This document shows, one piece after another, positions 17,289-26,527 of a DNA stretch of 64,000 nucleotides. This DNA comes from Fredinandcohnia onubensis (lineage in GTDB: Bacteria; Bacillota; Bacilli; Bacillales; Bacillaceae_L): positions 248,001 to 312,000 of the forward strand of contig NZ_JAPSKV010000004.1 in the NCBI RefSeq assembly GCF_031181385.1, read 5' to 3'. The translations under genes were made by a program, and so were the position numbers. The notes beneath the pieces were generated by a model. It was not told where the DNA came from. It did not search any database and was given only the letters and a program-made list of their open reading frames with translations. Within the stretch, counting starts at the first letter, position 1, and the number at the start of each line of letters is the position of its first letter.

Positions 17289-18692
17289 GTGAAGATCCAT
17301 ATCGTTCAAAAAGGCGACACCTTATGGGAAATTGCGAAAAAATATGGGGTCGACTTCCAAGAACTAAAAGCTGTCAATACTCAGTTAAGTAATCCTGATA
17401 TGATTATGCCTGGTATGAAAATTAAAGTGCCAACCGGAACTGTTCATGTAAAAAAAGAAGCTCAAATTGGTGGAGCTAAAAAAGAAGCTCAAATTAATGT
17501 AGCACCGAAAGAGGAACAAATTCAGCATCCGTTTGCTGAAATCGCACCACAACCATTTCCAGTAATCGATTTTGAAGAGGAGGTACCAGAAGTTGAGGAG
17601 GAAGTAAAAGGTGTTGAGACAGGACCATATATTCCTCAAATGCCACAAATGCCAGTAATGCCGCAGATGCCAGTTGCACCACCACAAATGCCAGTAATGC
17701 CGCAAACGCCACAATATCAGCCACTAGAAATTGATATCAATAACTTTAATCTGATGGGGCTAGGGATGCCGCAAATTCCTACACCACCAACCAATGTTTT
17801 ACCTGGGATGATGGCACCGGAAGAAGATTTTGAACCAGAAGAAGATTTTGAAGCCGATATGCCGCAAATGCCACAAATGCCACAAATGCCGTTACAACAG
17901 CCAGCTATGTTTAATAATTGTGTACCTATTACGCCAGTTATGCCTGGGTACGGTTTTAATTATGTACCAGGGTTTCAGGGAGGCTTTCCACCACAACAAG
18001 TGCCATATAATCCGATGGGAGGATTCCCTCGAACAGAAGGGGTAAAAGAGGAAGTAAAAGAAGAAATGGCTCCAGTTCAAATGGCGCCAGTACAAATGCC
18101 ACCGCAATATCCATTTGAAATTGATATTAACAATTTCAATATTATGCAAGCACAAATGCCTCAAATGGTCGCAGGTGTAGAAGATGAATTTGAAGATGTA
18201 CCTGAAATGCAACAAATGCCACAAATGGCACCAATGCAGGCACCACCGTTACCAATGGGACCGTGTGTACCAGTTACTCCGGTAATGCCTGGTTATGGAT
18301 TTAATGGAGGTTTCCCAGGACCTGCTGGATTTGGACCTAATATGCCAATGCAAGCTGCACCACAAGCTGTAAGTCCAGTGATGGCTAACAATCCAGGACC
18401 AGGTTTTGCTGGACCCATGAATCCGCAAATGATGCCATCACAATTCTATAATAAAAAAGATTGTGGCTGTGGTGGACCGAAGCCTCCATTTGCAGGACAT
18501 TTCCCGCAACAAGGCTACCCAATGGGGCAACCAGGATTTCAAGGACAATTCCAACCACCATTTCAACCACAGTTCCAAGGTGGAGGATTCCCAGGATATC
18601 AGGGTGCACCATATGGAATGAATCCGAATCAGCAAATGCCGTTTAACCCAATGTTTAACATGCCAGATGTTGACGATGACTTAGACGATTAA
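17289..18692 (+). CDS. safA: SafA-like spore coat assembly protein with LysM domain
   Basis: One LysM domain at residues ~2-47 (HIVQKGDTLWEIAKKYG, IMPGMKIKVP) targets peptidoglycan. The rest (~420 residues) is Met/Pro/Gln-rich low complexity with an internal duplication: EIDINNFN occurs at residues 147 and 277, and CVP(I/V)TPVMPGYGFN at 211 and 326. The tail contains a CGCGG motif and ends in an acidic DVDDDLDD. SafA builds the cortex-coat interface with SpoVID and is made in the mother cell under sigma-E. GTG 17289 is preceded by AGGAGGGG. In Bacillus subtilis an internal start makes a shorter C-terminal form; one is possible here but not provable by reading. Confidence 0.9.
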   Translation: MKIHIVQKGDTLWEIAKKYGVDFQELKAVNTQLSNPDMIMPGMKIKVPTGTVHVKKEAQIGGAKKEAQINVAPKEEQIQHPFAEIAPQPFPVIDFEEEVPEVEEEVKGVETGPYIPQMPQMPVMPQMPVAPPQMPVMPQTPQYQPLEIDINNFNLMGLGMPQIPTPPTNVLPGMMAPEEDFEPEEDFEADMPQMPQMPQMPLQQPAMFNNCVPITPVMPGYGFNYVPGFQGGFPPQQVPYNPMGGFPRTEGVKEEVKEEMAPVQMAPVQMPPQYPFEIDINNFNIMQAQMPQMVAGVEDEFEDVPEMQQMPQMAPMQAPPLPMGPCVPVTPVMPGYGFNGGFPGPAGFGPNMPMQAAPQAVSPVMANNPGPGFAGPMNPQMMPSQFYNKKDCGCGGPKPPFAGHFPQQGYPMGQPGFQGQFQPPFQPQFQGGGFPGYQGAPYGMNPNQQMPFNPMFNMPDVDDDLDD

Positions 18693-18708
18693 TATAAAAC
18701 ATATAATG

Positions 18709-18747
18709 AAGGGCGAATAAATCATATATTCGTCCTTGTATTTTTTT
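18709..18747 (+). terminator. Terminator after safA
   Basis: Eleven-base stem with one G-U pair (18709-18719 with 18727-18737), then a T run. Confidence 0.85.
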
Positions 18748-18874
18748 AGTATTTGTTTAAAAAGTACATTCTAAAACTGTGAAAAATATAAAATGGACTT
18801 GAACTGTCCAAGATTTAAACAACCTGCAAAAAACTAACAGAAATAATCCCTCTTTGGATAAGCCAACCTAATGA

Positions 18875-18894
18875 TGAACATATAGATATGTTCA
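18875..18894. repeat. 20-bp palindrome just before coxA
   Basis: TGAACATAT and ATATGTTCA are perfect complements around a two-base centre, eight bases before the ribosome-binding site of coxA. It may be an operator or an RNA hairpin covering translation initiation. Confidence 0.5.
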
Positions 18895-18917
18895 AAAGGT
18901 CAAAGGGGGTTATTGTA

Positions 18918-19823
18918 TTGAGGAAAATACTCTATACAGTTTCGACTGCAGCATTATTACTTGGTGGTCTAACGGCGTGTAATACCGATAATCAAGGGGC
19001 AGGTCCAAATAAGGATTATAATGATAATGCTAGACCAATCGGTTATTACTCGAATGAAAATAATCGAAATAATGAAGATGGAAATGGAAACCGTCTTCGT
19101 GATAATGATGGTCCATTAACAGAAATTATGGATCGCAATGGGAATAACAGGAATGACCGTACCGGCATCATGAACAATAGAAATGGCAATAACAATCGCA
19201 CTGGCATCATGAACAACAGAAATGACAATAACAATACCGGTATGGTAAATAACAATGATAAAACAAGAAAAAATCGTCCCGGGATCATGAACTATCGCGA
19301 GGAACAACGTCGAAATGGTATCATGAATAACCGTAACGGTCGAACAATTAACCCTTTTAATGATGGTAACCCAAATACAATGTATGAAAATGGCCATGGG
19401 CATGCCGATACAAACTATCACAGCCATCTGAATGACAATAACCATAGAGTACAAACATATGGATATTATAATGACAATGGAAGCTTAGTTCGTAAAATTT
19501 CTGAACGTGCTTCAAAGGTTAAAAACGTTGACGATGCTCGTGTCATCGTAACAGACGATAACGTCTTAGTTGCTGTTGATACGAACGATAATACAAATCG
19601 TAATAATGTCCAAGGCGCTGTAGAAAGAGCGGTACAGCCATTAGCTGGTAAACGAAATATCAATGTTGTGACAGATGAAGGCACTTTTTCACGAGTACGT
19701 GATATCGATAATGATATTCGTAACGGGAATAGACGTGAAACAATTGATGCTGACATAAAAGACCTTTTTGACAACATTGGCGATGCTATTAGTGAGCCAT
19801 TCACAAACAATAATAGGGGTTAA
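18918..19823 (+). CDS. coxA: CoxA-like YhcN/YlaJ sporulation lipoprotein
   Basis: TTG 18918 with AAAGGGGG at 18902-18909 gives RKILYTVSTAALLLGGLTAC, a type II signal peptide with lipobox LTAC (Cys near residue 21). The next ~130 residues are Asn/Arg/Asp-rich repeats of the type GIMNNRNGNN. A YhcN/YlaJ domain follows from about residue 170 (SLVRKISERASKVKNVDDARVIV, VLVAVDTNDN). Members are spore cortex or coat lipoproteins; the gene follows safA in Bacillus subtilis as well. The low-complexity part probably varies in length between strains. Exact biochemical role is unknown. Confidence 0.85.
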   Translation: MRKILYTVSTAALLLGGLTACNTDNQGAGPNKDYNDNARPIGYYSNENNRNNEDGNGNRLRDNDGPLTEIMDRNGNNRNDRTGIMNNRNGNNNRTGIMNNRNDNNNTGMVNNNDKTRKNRPGIMNYREEQRRNGIMNNRNGRTINPFNDGNPNTMYENGHGHADTNYHSHLNDNNHRVQTYGYYNDNGSLVRKISERASKVKNVDDARVIVTDDNVLVAVDTNDNTNRNNVQGAVERAVQPLAGKRNINVVTDEGTFSRVRDIDNDIRNGNRRETIDADIKDLFDNIGDAISEPFTNNNRG

Positions 19824-19837
19824 TGTAATTTAATTTT

Positions 19838-19865
19838 GGGTGTCCTTTGGGACATCCTTTTTTTT
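19838..19865 (+). terminator. Terminator after coxA
   Basis: GGGTGTCC/GGACATCC stem with a four-base loop and eight T residues. Confidence 0.88.
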
Positions 19866-19988
19866 ATGGGAAATTTTTTCAAAGAACATTGGATATTCTT
19901 GTTAATAATGGTCAAACTAATATGTGTAGGATGGTCATATACAAGTATAAAAAAGAGTTGGCAACTAATTGTAAGAGGTGATGCCAAA

Positions 19989-20513
19989 ATGAAAAAGATT
20001 GTAAAAGTAATCGTTTGTCTAGCGGTTGTTTTTATATTGCCTAGCTTTTCAGGAATTGGTGCGGAAATCGAAGAAAACAATGATTCTGTTCAAGAGGTAA
20101 CCGGTCCATTAGAAGTCACTGTCATTCTTGAACGTGTTTATGTAGACGGCGAGGTAAGCGAAGAAATCATAAAAGAAACAATCTTATCTATGGAAGATTT
20201 TTGGGCACAATATGAGGATTGGAACCTAGTCCATCAAGATGATACTCAGGTTGTTTTTCAACAACGAATAGACGATATTTCACCTTTGCTTAAAACAAAT
20301 GGCTATTTTGGTATAACGGAAGATGGAATTTTATCTATTTTTAATGGCAAACCAGATGAATCAGAAAAGGTTATCCAATCATTCTTTCAGATCGACGTTG
20401 AGAAACTTGAAAGCTACCAACATGATTTACTGAAAAAAGGAATCAAAATAGGAACAAAAGATGAGTACATTAATGTCATTGAAACCTATAAAACCTATAC
20501 ATCCTCCCCTTAA
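19989..20513 (+). CDS. bofC: Intercompartmental signalling factor BofC
   Basis: 174 residues from ATG 19989: a signal peptide (KIVKVIVCLAVVFILPSFSG) followed by the BofC domain (LEVTVILERVYVDGEVSEE; FGITEDGILSIFNGKP). BofC is a forespore protein secreted between the spore membranes that restrains SpoIVB and so delays pro-sigma-K processing. AAGAGGTGATG is the ribosome-binding site. The frame stays open upstream to 19866 and could add a hydrophobic N-terminus, but it would start right after the previous terminator and lacks a good site. Functionally tied to spoIVFA/spoIVFB earlier in the window. Confidence 0.9.
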   Translation: MKKIVKVIVCLAVVFILPSFSGIGAEIEENNDSVQEVTGPLEVTVILERVYVDGEVSEEIIKETILSMEDFWAQYEDWNLVHQDDTQVVFQQRIDDISPLLKTNGYFGITEDGILSIFNGKPDESEKVIQSFFQIDVEKLESYQHDLLKKGIKIGTKDEYINVIETYKTYTSSP

Positions 20514-20529
20514 TATATAACATTTTTCA

Positions 20530-20566
20530 AGAGACTAGACCCCTTCTAGTCTCTCTTTTATTTTTA
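20530..20566 (+). terminator. Terminator after bofC
   Basis: AGAGACTAG (20530-20538) pairs with CTAGTCTCT (20546-20554), then CTTTTATTTTT. Confidence 0.88.
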
Positions 20567-20624
20567 GTCTTTTTTTGACGAATATGATAAAATGGGGTAC
20601 AGCAAAGTAGGGGAGAGAATAAGT

Positions 20625-21227
20625 TTGATTGAATTTATTAAAGGGACGGTTGACTACATAAATCCGGAATATATCGTTATCGAAAATAATGGGGTAGGCT
20701 ACCAAGTCCTTACACCAAATCCGTTTATTTTTAAAAGAAATAATAAGGAAATTGTTTATACATATCAGCATGTAAGAGAAGATATATTAGCACTTTATGG
20801 CTTTAAGACACGTGAGGAGCGTGCTTTATTTTTGAAACTCTTAAATGTTACAGGGATTGGTCCAAAGGGAGGACTCGCGATTTTGGCTTCGGGGGAACCA
20901 GAACAAGTCATTCGTGCAATTGAAAACGAGGACGAGAAATTCCTTGTTAAGTTTCCAGGTGTAGGTAAAAAGACAGCTCGACAAATAATACTAGATCTGA
21001 AAGGAAAGCTTCATGACCTTATGCCAGCACTCCATCCCGATTTGTTTAGTGAAGATCATGAGTTTGTGGACAATACAAGTCACACAGAAATTGATGAAGC
21101 AGTTGAAGCTCTTAAAGTGTTAGGCTATGCGGAAAGAGAAATCAATAAAGTTTTGCCAGAGCTAAGAAAAGAAAAGCTCTCAACTGATCAATATATTAAA
21201 AAGGCTTTACAAAAGCTATTAAAATAA
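20625..21227 (+). CDS. ruvA: Holliday junction branch-migration protein RuvA
   Basis: 200 residues from TTG 20625 (ribosome-binding site AGGGGAGAG): an OB-fold (1-62, [19 protein letters not shown]), two helix-hairpin-helix motifs ([18 protein letters not shown] and [18 protein letters not shown]), and the C-terminal RuvB-contacting domain ([16 protein letters not shown]). RuvA tetramers hold the Holliday junction open for the RuvB motor. An earlier in-frame start at 20592 is not supported. ruvB follows 13 bases later in the same unit. Confidence 0.96.
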   Translation: MIEFIKGTVDYINPEYIVIENNGVGYQVLTPNPFIFKRNNKEIVYTYQHVREDILALYGFKTREERALFLKLLNVTGIGPKGGLAILASGEPEQVIRAIENEDEKFLVKFPGVGKKTARQIILDLKGKLHDLMPALHPDLFSEDHEFVDNTSHTEIDEAVEALKVLGYAEREINKVLPELRKEKLSTDQYIKKALQKLLK

Positions 21228-21240
21228 GGAGGATGCTTGA

Positions 21241-22242
21241 ATGGAGGACAGAATCGTTTCAGGAAGTGCCAATTACGAAGAGTCAGCAATCGAGCAAAGC
21301 CTCAGACCACAAACCTTAGCTCAATATATTGGTCAAGAAAAGGTAAAATCAAATTTATCGATTTTTATTGAAGCAGCTAAAATGAGACAAGAAACCCTGG
21401 ACCATGTATTATTATATGGGCCTCCAGGACTTGGGAAAACAACACTAGCTACGATTATTGCAAATGAAATGGGCGTAAATATTCGGACAACCTCAGGGCC
21501 TGCAATTGAAAGGCCGGGGGATTTAGCGGCTATATTGACAGCACTTGAACCAGGTGATGTCCTTTTTATTGACGAAATTCATCGTCTCCAAAGGTCCATC
21601 GAGGAGGTTTTATATCCTGCGATGGAGGATTTCTGTTTGGATATCGTGATTGGAAAGGGAGCGGGAGCACGTTCTGTTCGACTCGACTTACCACCCTTTA
21701 CTTTAGTTGGAGCTACAACACGTGCTGGATCATTATCAGCACCTCTTAGGGATCGATTTGGGGTACTTAGTCGACTTGAATATTACACTGAAAATCAATT
21801 AGCTGATATTGTAACAAGAACAGCTGAATTATTGGATGTAGAAATTGAAGGACAAGCGGCACACGAAATAGCGAGACGATCAAGAGGGACACCAAGGATT
21901 GCGAACCGTTTACTAAGGCGAGTAAGGGACTTCGCACAGGTACGCGGTAATGGTACAATATCAACACAAATGGCAGATTCAGCCTTAGAATTGCTACAGG
22001 TAGACCGTTTAGGACTTGATCATATTGACCATAAATTACTTAGAGGGATCATTGAGAAGTTTCGTGGTGGTCCGGTAGGTCTTGAGACGATTGCAGCAAC
22101 GATTGGCGAGGAAGCACATACAATTGAAGATGTTTATGAGCCTTACCTTCTGCAAATTGGTTTCTTGCAACGAACCCCACGTGGTCGTATTGTAACAGAA
22201 CTGGTATATCGACATTTTCAAATTGAGGTTCCAAAGGAGTAA
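21241..22242 (+). CDS. ruvB: Holliday junction DNA helicase RuvB
   Basis: 333-residue AAA+ ATPase: Walker [10 protein letters not shown] at residues 60-68, Walker B FIDEIHRL near 110, sensor 1 [10 protein letters not shown], arginine finger region LRDRFG, and a winged-helix C-terminus ([20 protein letters not shown]). It drives branch migration on RuvA-bound junctions. The ribosome-binding site AAGGAGGATG precedes ATG 21241. Bacilli lack RuvC; RecU does resolution elsewhere. Confidence 0.98.
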   Translation: MEDRIVSGSANYEESAIEQSLRPQTLAQYIGQEKVKSNLSIFIEAAKMRQETLDHVLLYGPPGLGKTTLATIIANEMGVNIRTTSGPAIERPGDLAAILTALEPGDVLFIDEIHRLQRSIEEVLYPAMEDFCLDIVIGKGAGARSVRLDLPPFTLVGATTRAGSLSAPLRDRFGVLSRLEYYTENQLADIVTRTAELLDVEIEGQAAHEIARRSRGTPRIANRLLRRVRDFAQVRGNGTISTQMADSALELLQVDRLGLDHIDHKLLRGIIEKFRGGPVGLETIAATIGEEAHTIEDVYEPYLLQIGFLQRTPRGRIVTELVYRHFQIEVPKE

Positions 22243-22251
22243 TGACCTAAT

Positions 22252-22343
22252 CATATACGCATTGGCGTATATGTGGCCGATTTTTTTCGAGCGCGCTCGA
22301 AAAATTACCTTTGAAAAATCGTGGCATCCGCCGGAGGCTTTTT
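22252..22343. repeat. Cluster of nested palindromes after ruvB
   Basis: Three structures lie in a row: CATATACGC/GCGTATATG (22252-22260, 22265-22273); a perfect 22-bp palindrome centred on GAGCGCGCTC (22283-22304), itself enclosed by GATTTTT/AAAAATC arms (22279-22285 region and 22314-22320); and a GC-rich hairpin with one mismatch at 22324-22338 ending in TTTTT, which can serve as the ruvAB terminator. Confidence 0.6.
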
Positions 22344-22437
22344 AACTTTATTCAATTAAGTTTTTATCATACACGAAAATTGATTTACAAATAGATGCCT
22401 TCGTTCCAATACCTTATAAGGAGTGAATAAAGTTAAA

Positions 22438-22629
22438 ATGGGTAAAATGCTAATGATAATGGGAATTCTATTATTAGTTGTCGGGTTTATTATGCATTTT
22501 ATAGGAAAACTACCTGGGGATATTGTCGTGAAAAAAGGGAATACCACATTTTATTTTCCAATCGTTACATCTATTGTAATTAGTATTGTATTATCATTAA
22601 TTTTTTACGTATTTGGTAAGTTTCGTTAG
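22438..22629 (+). CDS. DUF2905 family small membrane protein
   Basis: 63 residues with two hydrophobic helices around a conserved middle (IGKLPGDIVVKKGNTTFYFP), the DUF2905 signature. Function unknown; likely a cytoplasmic-membrane protein. Start is uncertain: ATG 22438 has AAGGAG 14 bases upstream, GTG 22423 overlaps that site, and ATG 22447 is also in frame. It lies between ruvB and queA, a position recalled from other Bacillus genomes. Confidence 0.8.
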   Translation: MGKMLMIMGILLLVVGFIMHFIGKLPGDIVVKKGNTTFYFPIVTSIVISIVLSLIFYVFGKFR

Positions 22630-22655
22630 AAAGTTAGTAGAAATTAGGTGGAAAT

Positions 22656-23681
22656 ATGAAAGTAGATTTATTTGATTTTGAGTTACCAGAGGAATTAATC
22701 GCACAAACACCGTTGGAAAATCGAGAGTCTTCGCGCTTAATGGTAGTAGATAAAGTGACAGGGGCAATTACCCATACTCATTTTCGTTCAATCCTATCCT
22801 ATCTAAATAAAGGGGATTGCCTAGTCCTAAACGACACACGCGTGTTGCCAGCAAGACTGTATGGAGTAAAAGAGGACACAGGTGCAAAAGTAGAAGTCCT
22901 ACTCTTAAAACAAAAAGACGGTGATAGTTGGGAGACCCTTGTTAAGCCTGCAAAACGTGTGAAAGAAGGTACTGTATTAACCTTTGGTGACGGACGATTA
23001 AAAGCAACTTGTACGGCAATTGGTGATCATGGTGGAAGAATGTTGAGCTTTCATTATGAAGGTATTTTTTATGAGGTTTTAGAAGCCTTAGGTGAGATGC
23101 CGTTGCCCCCTTATATTCATGAGCAATTGGATGACAAAGAACGATATCAAACTGTGTATGCAAAGCATCGTGGTTCAGCAGCAGCACCTACAGCTGGCCT
23201 GCATTTTACAGAAGAGCTTTTACAGCAAATCCGTGACCAGGGAGTACATACAGCCTTTATTACCTTGCATGTTGGGTTAGGAACATTTCGTCCCGTAAGT
23301 GCAGAAACAATTGAAAATCATGATATGCATTCTGAATTTTATCAAATGACAGAGGAAACTGCTAATTTACTAAATGGGGTAAAAGCAAATGGTGGGAAAA
23401 TTATTTCTGTAGGAACTACCTCAACGAGAACCCTTGAAACGATTGTGAAAAATAATGGCAAATTCGTAGAATCTAGCGGGTGGACGAATATTTTTATATA
23501 CCCTGGATATCAGTATGAGGCAATAGATGGTCTTATAACAAACTTCCATCTTCCAAAGTCAACATTGATTATGCTTGTAAGTGCACTGGCTGGACGTGAG
23601 AATATCCTCCATGCGTATAACGAAGCAGTAAAAGAACGGTATCGATTCTTTAGCTTTGGGGACGCCATGCTAATTAAATAA
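22656..23681 (+). CDS. queA: tRNA preQ1(34) S-adenosylmethionine ribosyltransferase-isomerase QueA
   Basis: 341 residues starting [18 protein letters not shown] with [26 protein letters not shown], and [10 protein letters not shown], all hallmark QueA segments. The enzyme converts preQ1 at the wobble position of GUN-anticodon tRNAs to epoxyqueuosine using the ribosyl part of SAM. It is followed by tgt, which inserts preQ1, so the pair catalyses consecutive steps of queuosine modification. Full length and uninterrupted. Confidence 0.97.
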   Translation: MKVDLFDFELPEELIAQTPLENRESSRLMVVDKVTGAITHTHFRSILSYLNKGDCLVLNDTRVLPARLYGVKEDTGAKVEVLLLKQKDGDSWETLVKPAKRVKEGTVLTFGDGRLKATCTAIGDHGGRMLSFHYEGIFYEVLEALGEMPLPPYIHEQLDDKERYQTVYAKHRGSAAAPTAGLHFTEELLQQIRDQGVHTAFITLHVGLGTFRPVSAETIENHDMHSEFYQMTEETANLLNGVKANGGKIISVGTTSTRTLETIVKNNGKFVESSGWTNIFIYPGYQYEAIDGLITNFHLPKSTLIMLVSALAGRENILHAYNEAVKERYRFFSFGDAMLIK

Positions 23682-23747
23682 GATACGGTGCAAATTAGAT
23701 ATTTCTGGTGGTGAGTTATATTCACCCACGATAAAGGAGACATATAA

Positions 23748-24887
<1,140 letters not shown>

Positions 24888-24931
24888 CTAAAGAAAAAAT
24901 GAAAAAAAGATAGAGTCGGGAGGTGAAATGA

Positions 24932-25192
24932 ATGGAAGGTATTTTAGGAACAGTTGGTCCGTTGATTCTAATGTTTGCGATTTTCTATTTCTTGTTAATT
25001 CGTCCACAACAAAAGCGTCAAAAAGCTACTCTTAACATGCAATCTAACCTTCAAAAAGGGGATAAAGTTGTAACTGTAGGCGGTTTACACGGAACAGTTG
25101 ATGCAATCGATGAAAACAAGATTATTATTAAATCTGGAAATGCAAATCTTACATATGACAGACAAGCAGTACGTGATGTCATCAAGGACTAA
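24932..25192 (+). CDS. yajC: Preprotein translocase subunit YajC
   Basis: 86 residues: one N-terminal membrane helix (LGTVGPLILMFAIFYFLLIRPQQ), the family signature RPQQKRQK just after it, and a small cytoplasmic domain (GDKVVTVGGLHGTVDAIDEN). YajC associates with SecDF, which is encoded 3.6 kb downstream here. Ribosome-binding site GGGAGGTGAA. A terminator closes the queA-tgt-yajC run. Confidence 0.95.
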   Translation: MEGILGTVGPLILMFAIFYFLLIRPQQKRQKATLNMQSNLQKGDKVVTVGGLHGTVDAIDENKIIIKSGNANLTYDRQAVRDVIKD

Positions 25193-25200
25193 TTTTTCAT

Positions 25201-25232
25201 AAAAAAAGAGCGTCTCGGGCGCTCTTTTTTTG
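25201..25232. terminator. Terminator between yajC and yrzE, probably bidirectional
   Basis: Twelve-base A/T-flanked stem (25201-25212 with 25220-25231) with GAGCG/CGCTC core. T runs on both strands suit the two convergent genes. Confidence 0.9.
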
Positions 25233-25241
25233 TTTTTTCTT

Positions 25242-25625
25242 TTAAACATCTCTTCTTGATGGAGTTGTCATATTCACCCCGAAAATTCCGCCAATTACAG
25301 CAGCCGCTAAAAACCCAACATGATACATAGTTTGCTCCGTTGTGAATGTAGCGTCATATCCTAAAAATTGAACAATAAATACAATAATAGAATATAAAAT
25401 ACCTGTACCTCCACCAATTAGCCAACCTTTTTCCTTTCCTTTTCCACCTGAAACAAAACCACCGATGAAAAGAGCAAGGAAGGAAGCCCCTAAAATCACC
25501 CAGGACATTGAAGATTCCTGAAGTGAAGTAAATCGAAGTAATAGTGAGATAAGTAAACTAGATACAATAACAATTAAAAAAATTGCTACTACACCATAAA
25601 CCATTGCAACTCCCATTTTCCTCAT
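25242..25625 (-). CDS. yrzE: TIGR04086-type small membrane protein (YrzE-like)
   Basis: 127 residues with four predicted membrane helices (VVAIFLIVIVSSLLISLLL; WVILGASFLALFIGGFVSGG; GTGILYSIIVFIVQFLG; VGFLAAAVIGGIFGVN). The GGxxSGxKGKEKGW loop is typical of the family. Function unknown. It is on the minus strand between yajC and yrbG, as yrzE is in Bacillus subtilis. Start ATG at 25625 has GGGGGAGAG upstream. Confidence 0.8.
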   Translation of the reverse strand: MRKMGVAMVYGVVAIFLIVIVSSLLISLLLRFTSLQESSMSWVILGASFLALFIGGFVSGGKGKEKGWLIGGGTGILYSIIVFIVQFLGYDATFTTEQTMYHVGFLAAAVIGGIFGVNMTTPSRRDV

Positions 25626-25832
25626 ATCGATTCTCTCCCCCTCAAATATATACGGATAACCCTTAGTACGAGCATATTCACTACCACAATAAATTAGAAT
25701 AAAAAGTACAAACTTTTCTTGTCCATTCAGGCTATCTGGAAAATACTTAAATCATGTTTTGGGAGGATTTGCGCAAACTAAGATGAAATATGTGTTTTAT
25801 ATATTAGGATCCATTTGAGAGGGGGACTTTCA

Positions 25833-26498
25833 TTGGAAGAATACCTCATCATTGTGGGTAGGACTATTTTTCTTTATATTATCCTGTTAACAATTTTTCG
25901 ATTAATGGGTAAACGAGAAATTGGAGAACTTAGTCTTATCGATTTAGTGGTTTTTATGATGATTGCAGAGATGGCAGTTATCGGTATCGAGAGTACAAAA
26001 GACCCAATTCTCCATTCACTCATACCGATGGTTTTGCTGATGGGGATCCAATACTTACTAGCCCTGCTGTCGTTAAAAAGTAAAAAACTTAGAGAACTTA
26101 TCGATGGACGTCCAACAGTGATTGTGAATAGGGGTAAAGTTGATGAACATGCCATGAGGCAGCAACGTTATAATCATGATGATCTTATGATGCAACTTCG
26201 TGAAAAAAACATAAAAAATTTAGCTGATGTGGAATTTGCTATACTTGAATCATCAGGAGAATTGTCCGTTTTAGAAAAAAGTAAGGATCAACCTTCCGAT
26301 TTCTCAGATTATACAATTGATTTACCAGTCGTTCTTGATGGAGAAATACAAGTGGATCATTTAAAACAAATTAATAAGACAGAATTTTGGCTCCGGTCTG
26401 AGTTGAAGAAGTTAGGTTATAGTGATATTAAGAAAATTTCCATCTGTAATTATCATCACGGAAAACTACATGTAGATATAAAAGATGAAAAAAGGTAA
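25833..26498 (+). CDS. yrbG: DUF421 membrane protein (YrbG-like)
   Basis: 221 residues from TTG 25833 (GAGAGGGGG eight bases upstream): three N-terminal membrane helices with the motif RLMGKREIGELSLIDLVVFMMIAEMA, followed by the cytoplasmic DUF421 beta domain (LIDGRPTVIVNRGKV, NIKNLADVEFAILESSGELSV). Relatives YetF/YdfS are linked to spore properties; no precise activity is known. It converges with spoVB across a shared terminator. Confidence 0.85.
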   Translation: MEEYLIIVGRTIFLYIILLTIFRLMGKREIGELSLIDLVVFMMIAEMAVIGIESTKDPILHSLIPMVLLMGIQYLLALLSLKSKKLRELIDGRPTVIVNRGKVDEHAMRQQRYNHDDLMMQLREKNIKNLADVEFAILESSGELSVLEKSKDQPSDFSDYTIDLPVVLDGEIQVDHLKQINKTEFWLRSELKKLGYSDIKKISICNYHHGKLHVDIKDEKR

Positions 26499-26520
26499 CC
26501 GTGGTCGGTTACCTTTTGGA
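26490..26520. terminator. Bidirectional terminator between yrbG and spoVB
   Basis: Perfect eleven-base stem AAAAGGTAACC/GGTTACCTTTT around GTGGTC, overlapping the end of yrbG and ending eight bases before the end of spoVB. Confidence 0.88.
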
Positions 26521-26527
26521 TTAGTAA

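Noticed and set aside
19866-19988. A hydrophobic N-terminal extension of BofC, or a separate short protein
   Set aside because: The ATG at 19866 touches the end of the coxA terminator and has no ribosome-binding site; ATG 19989 has a good one and gives a normal BofC.
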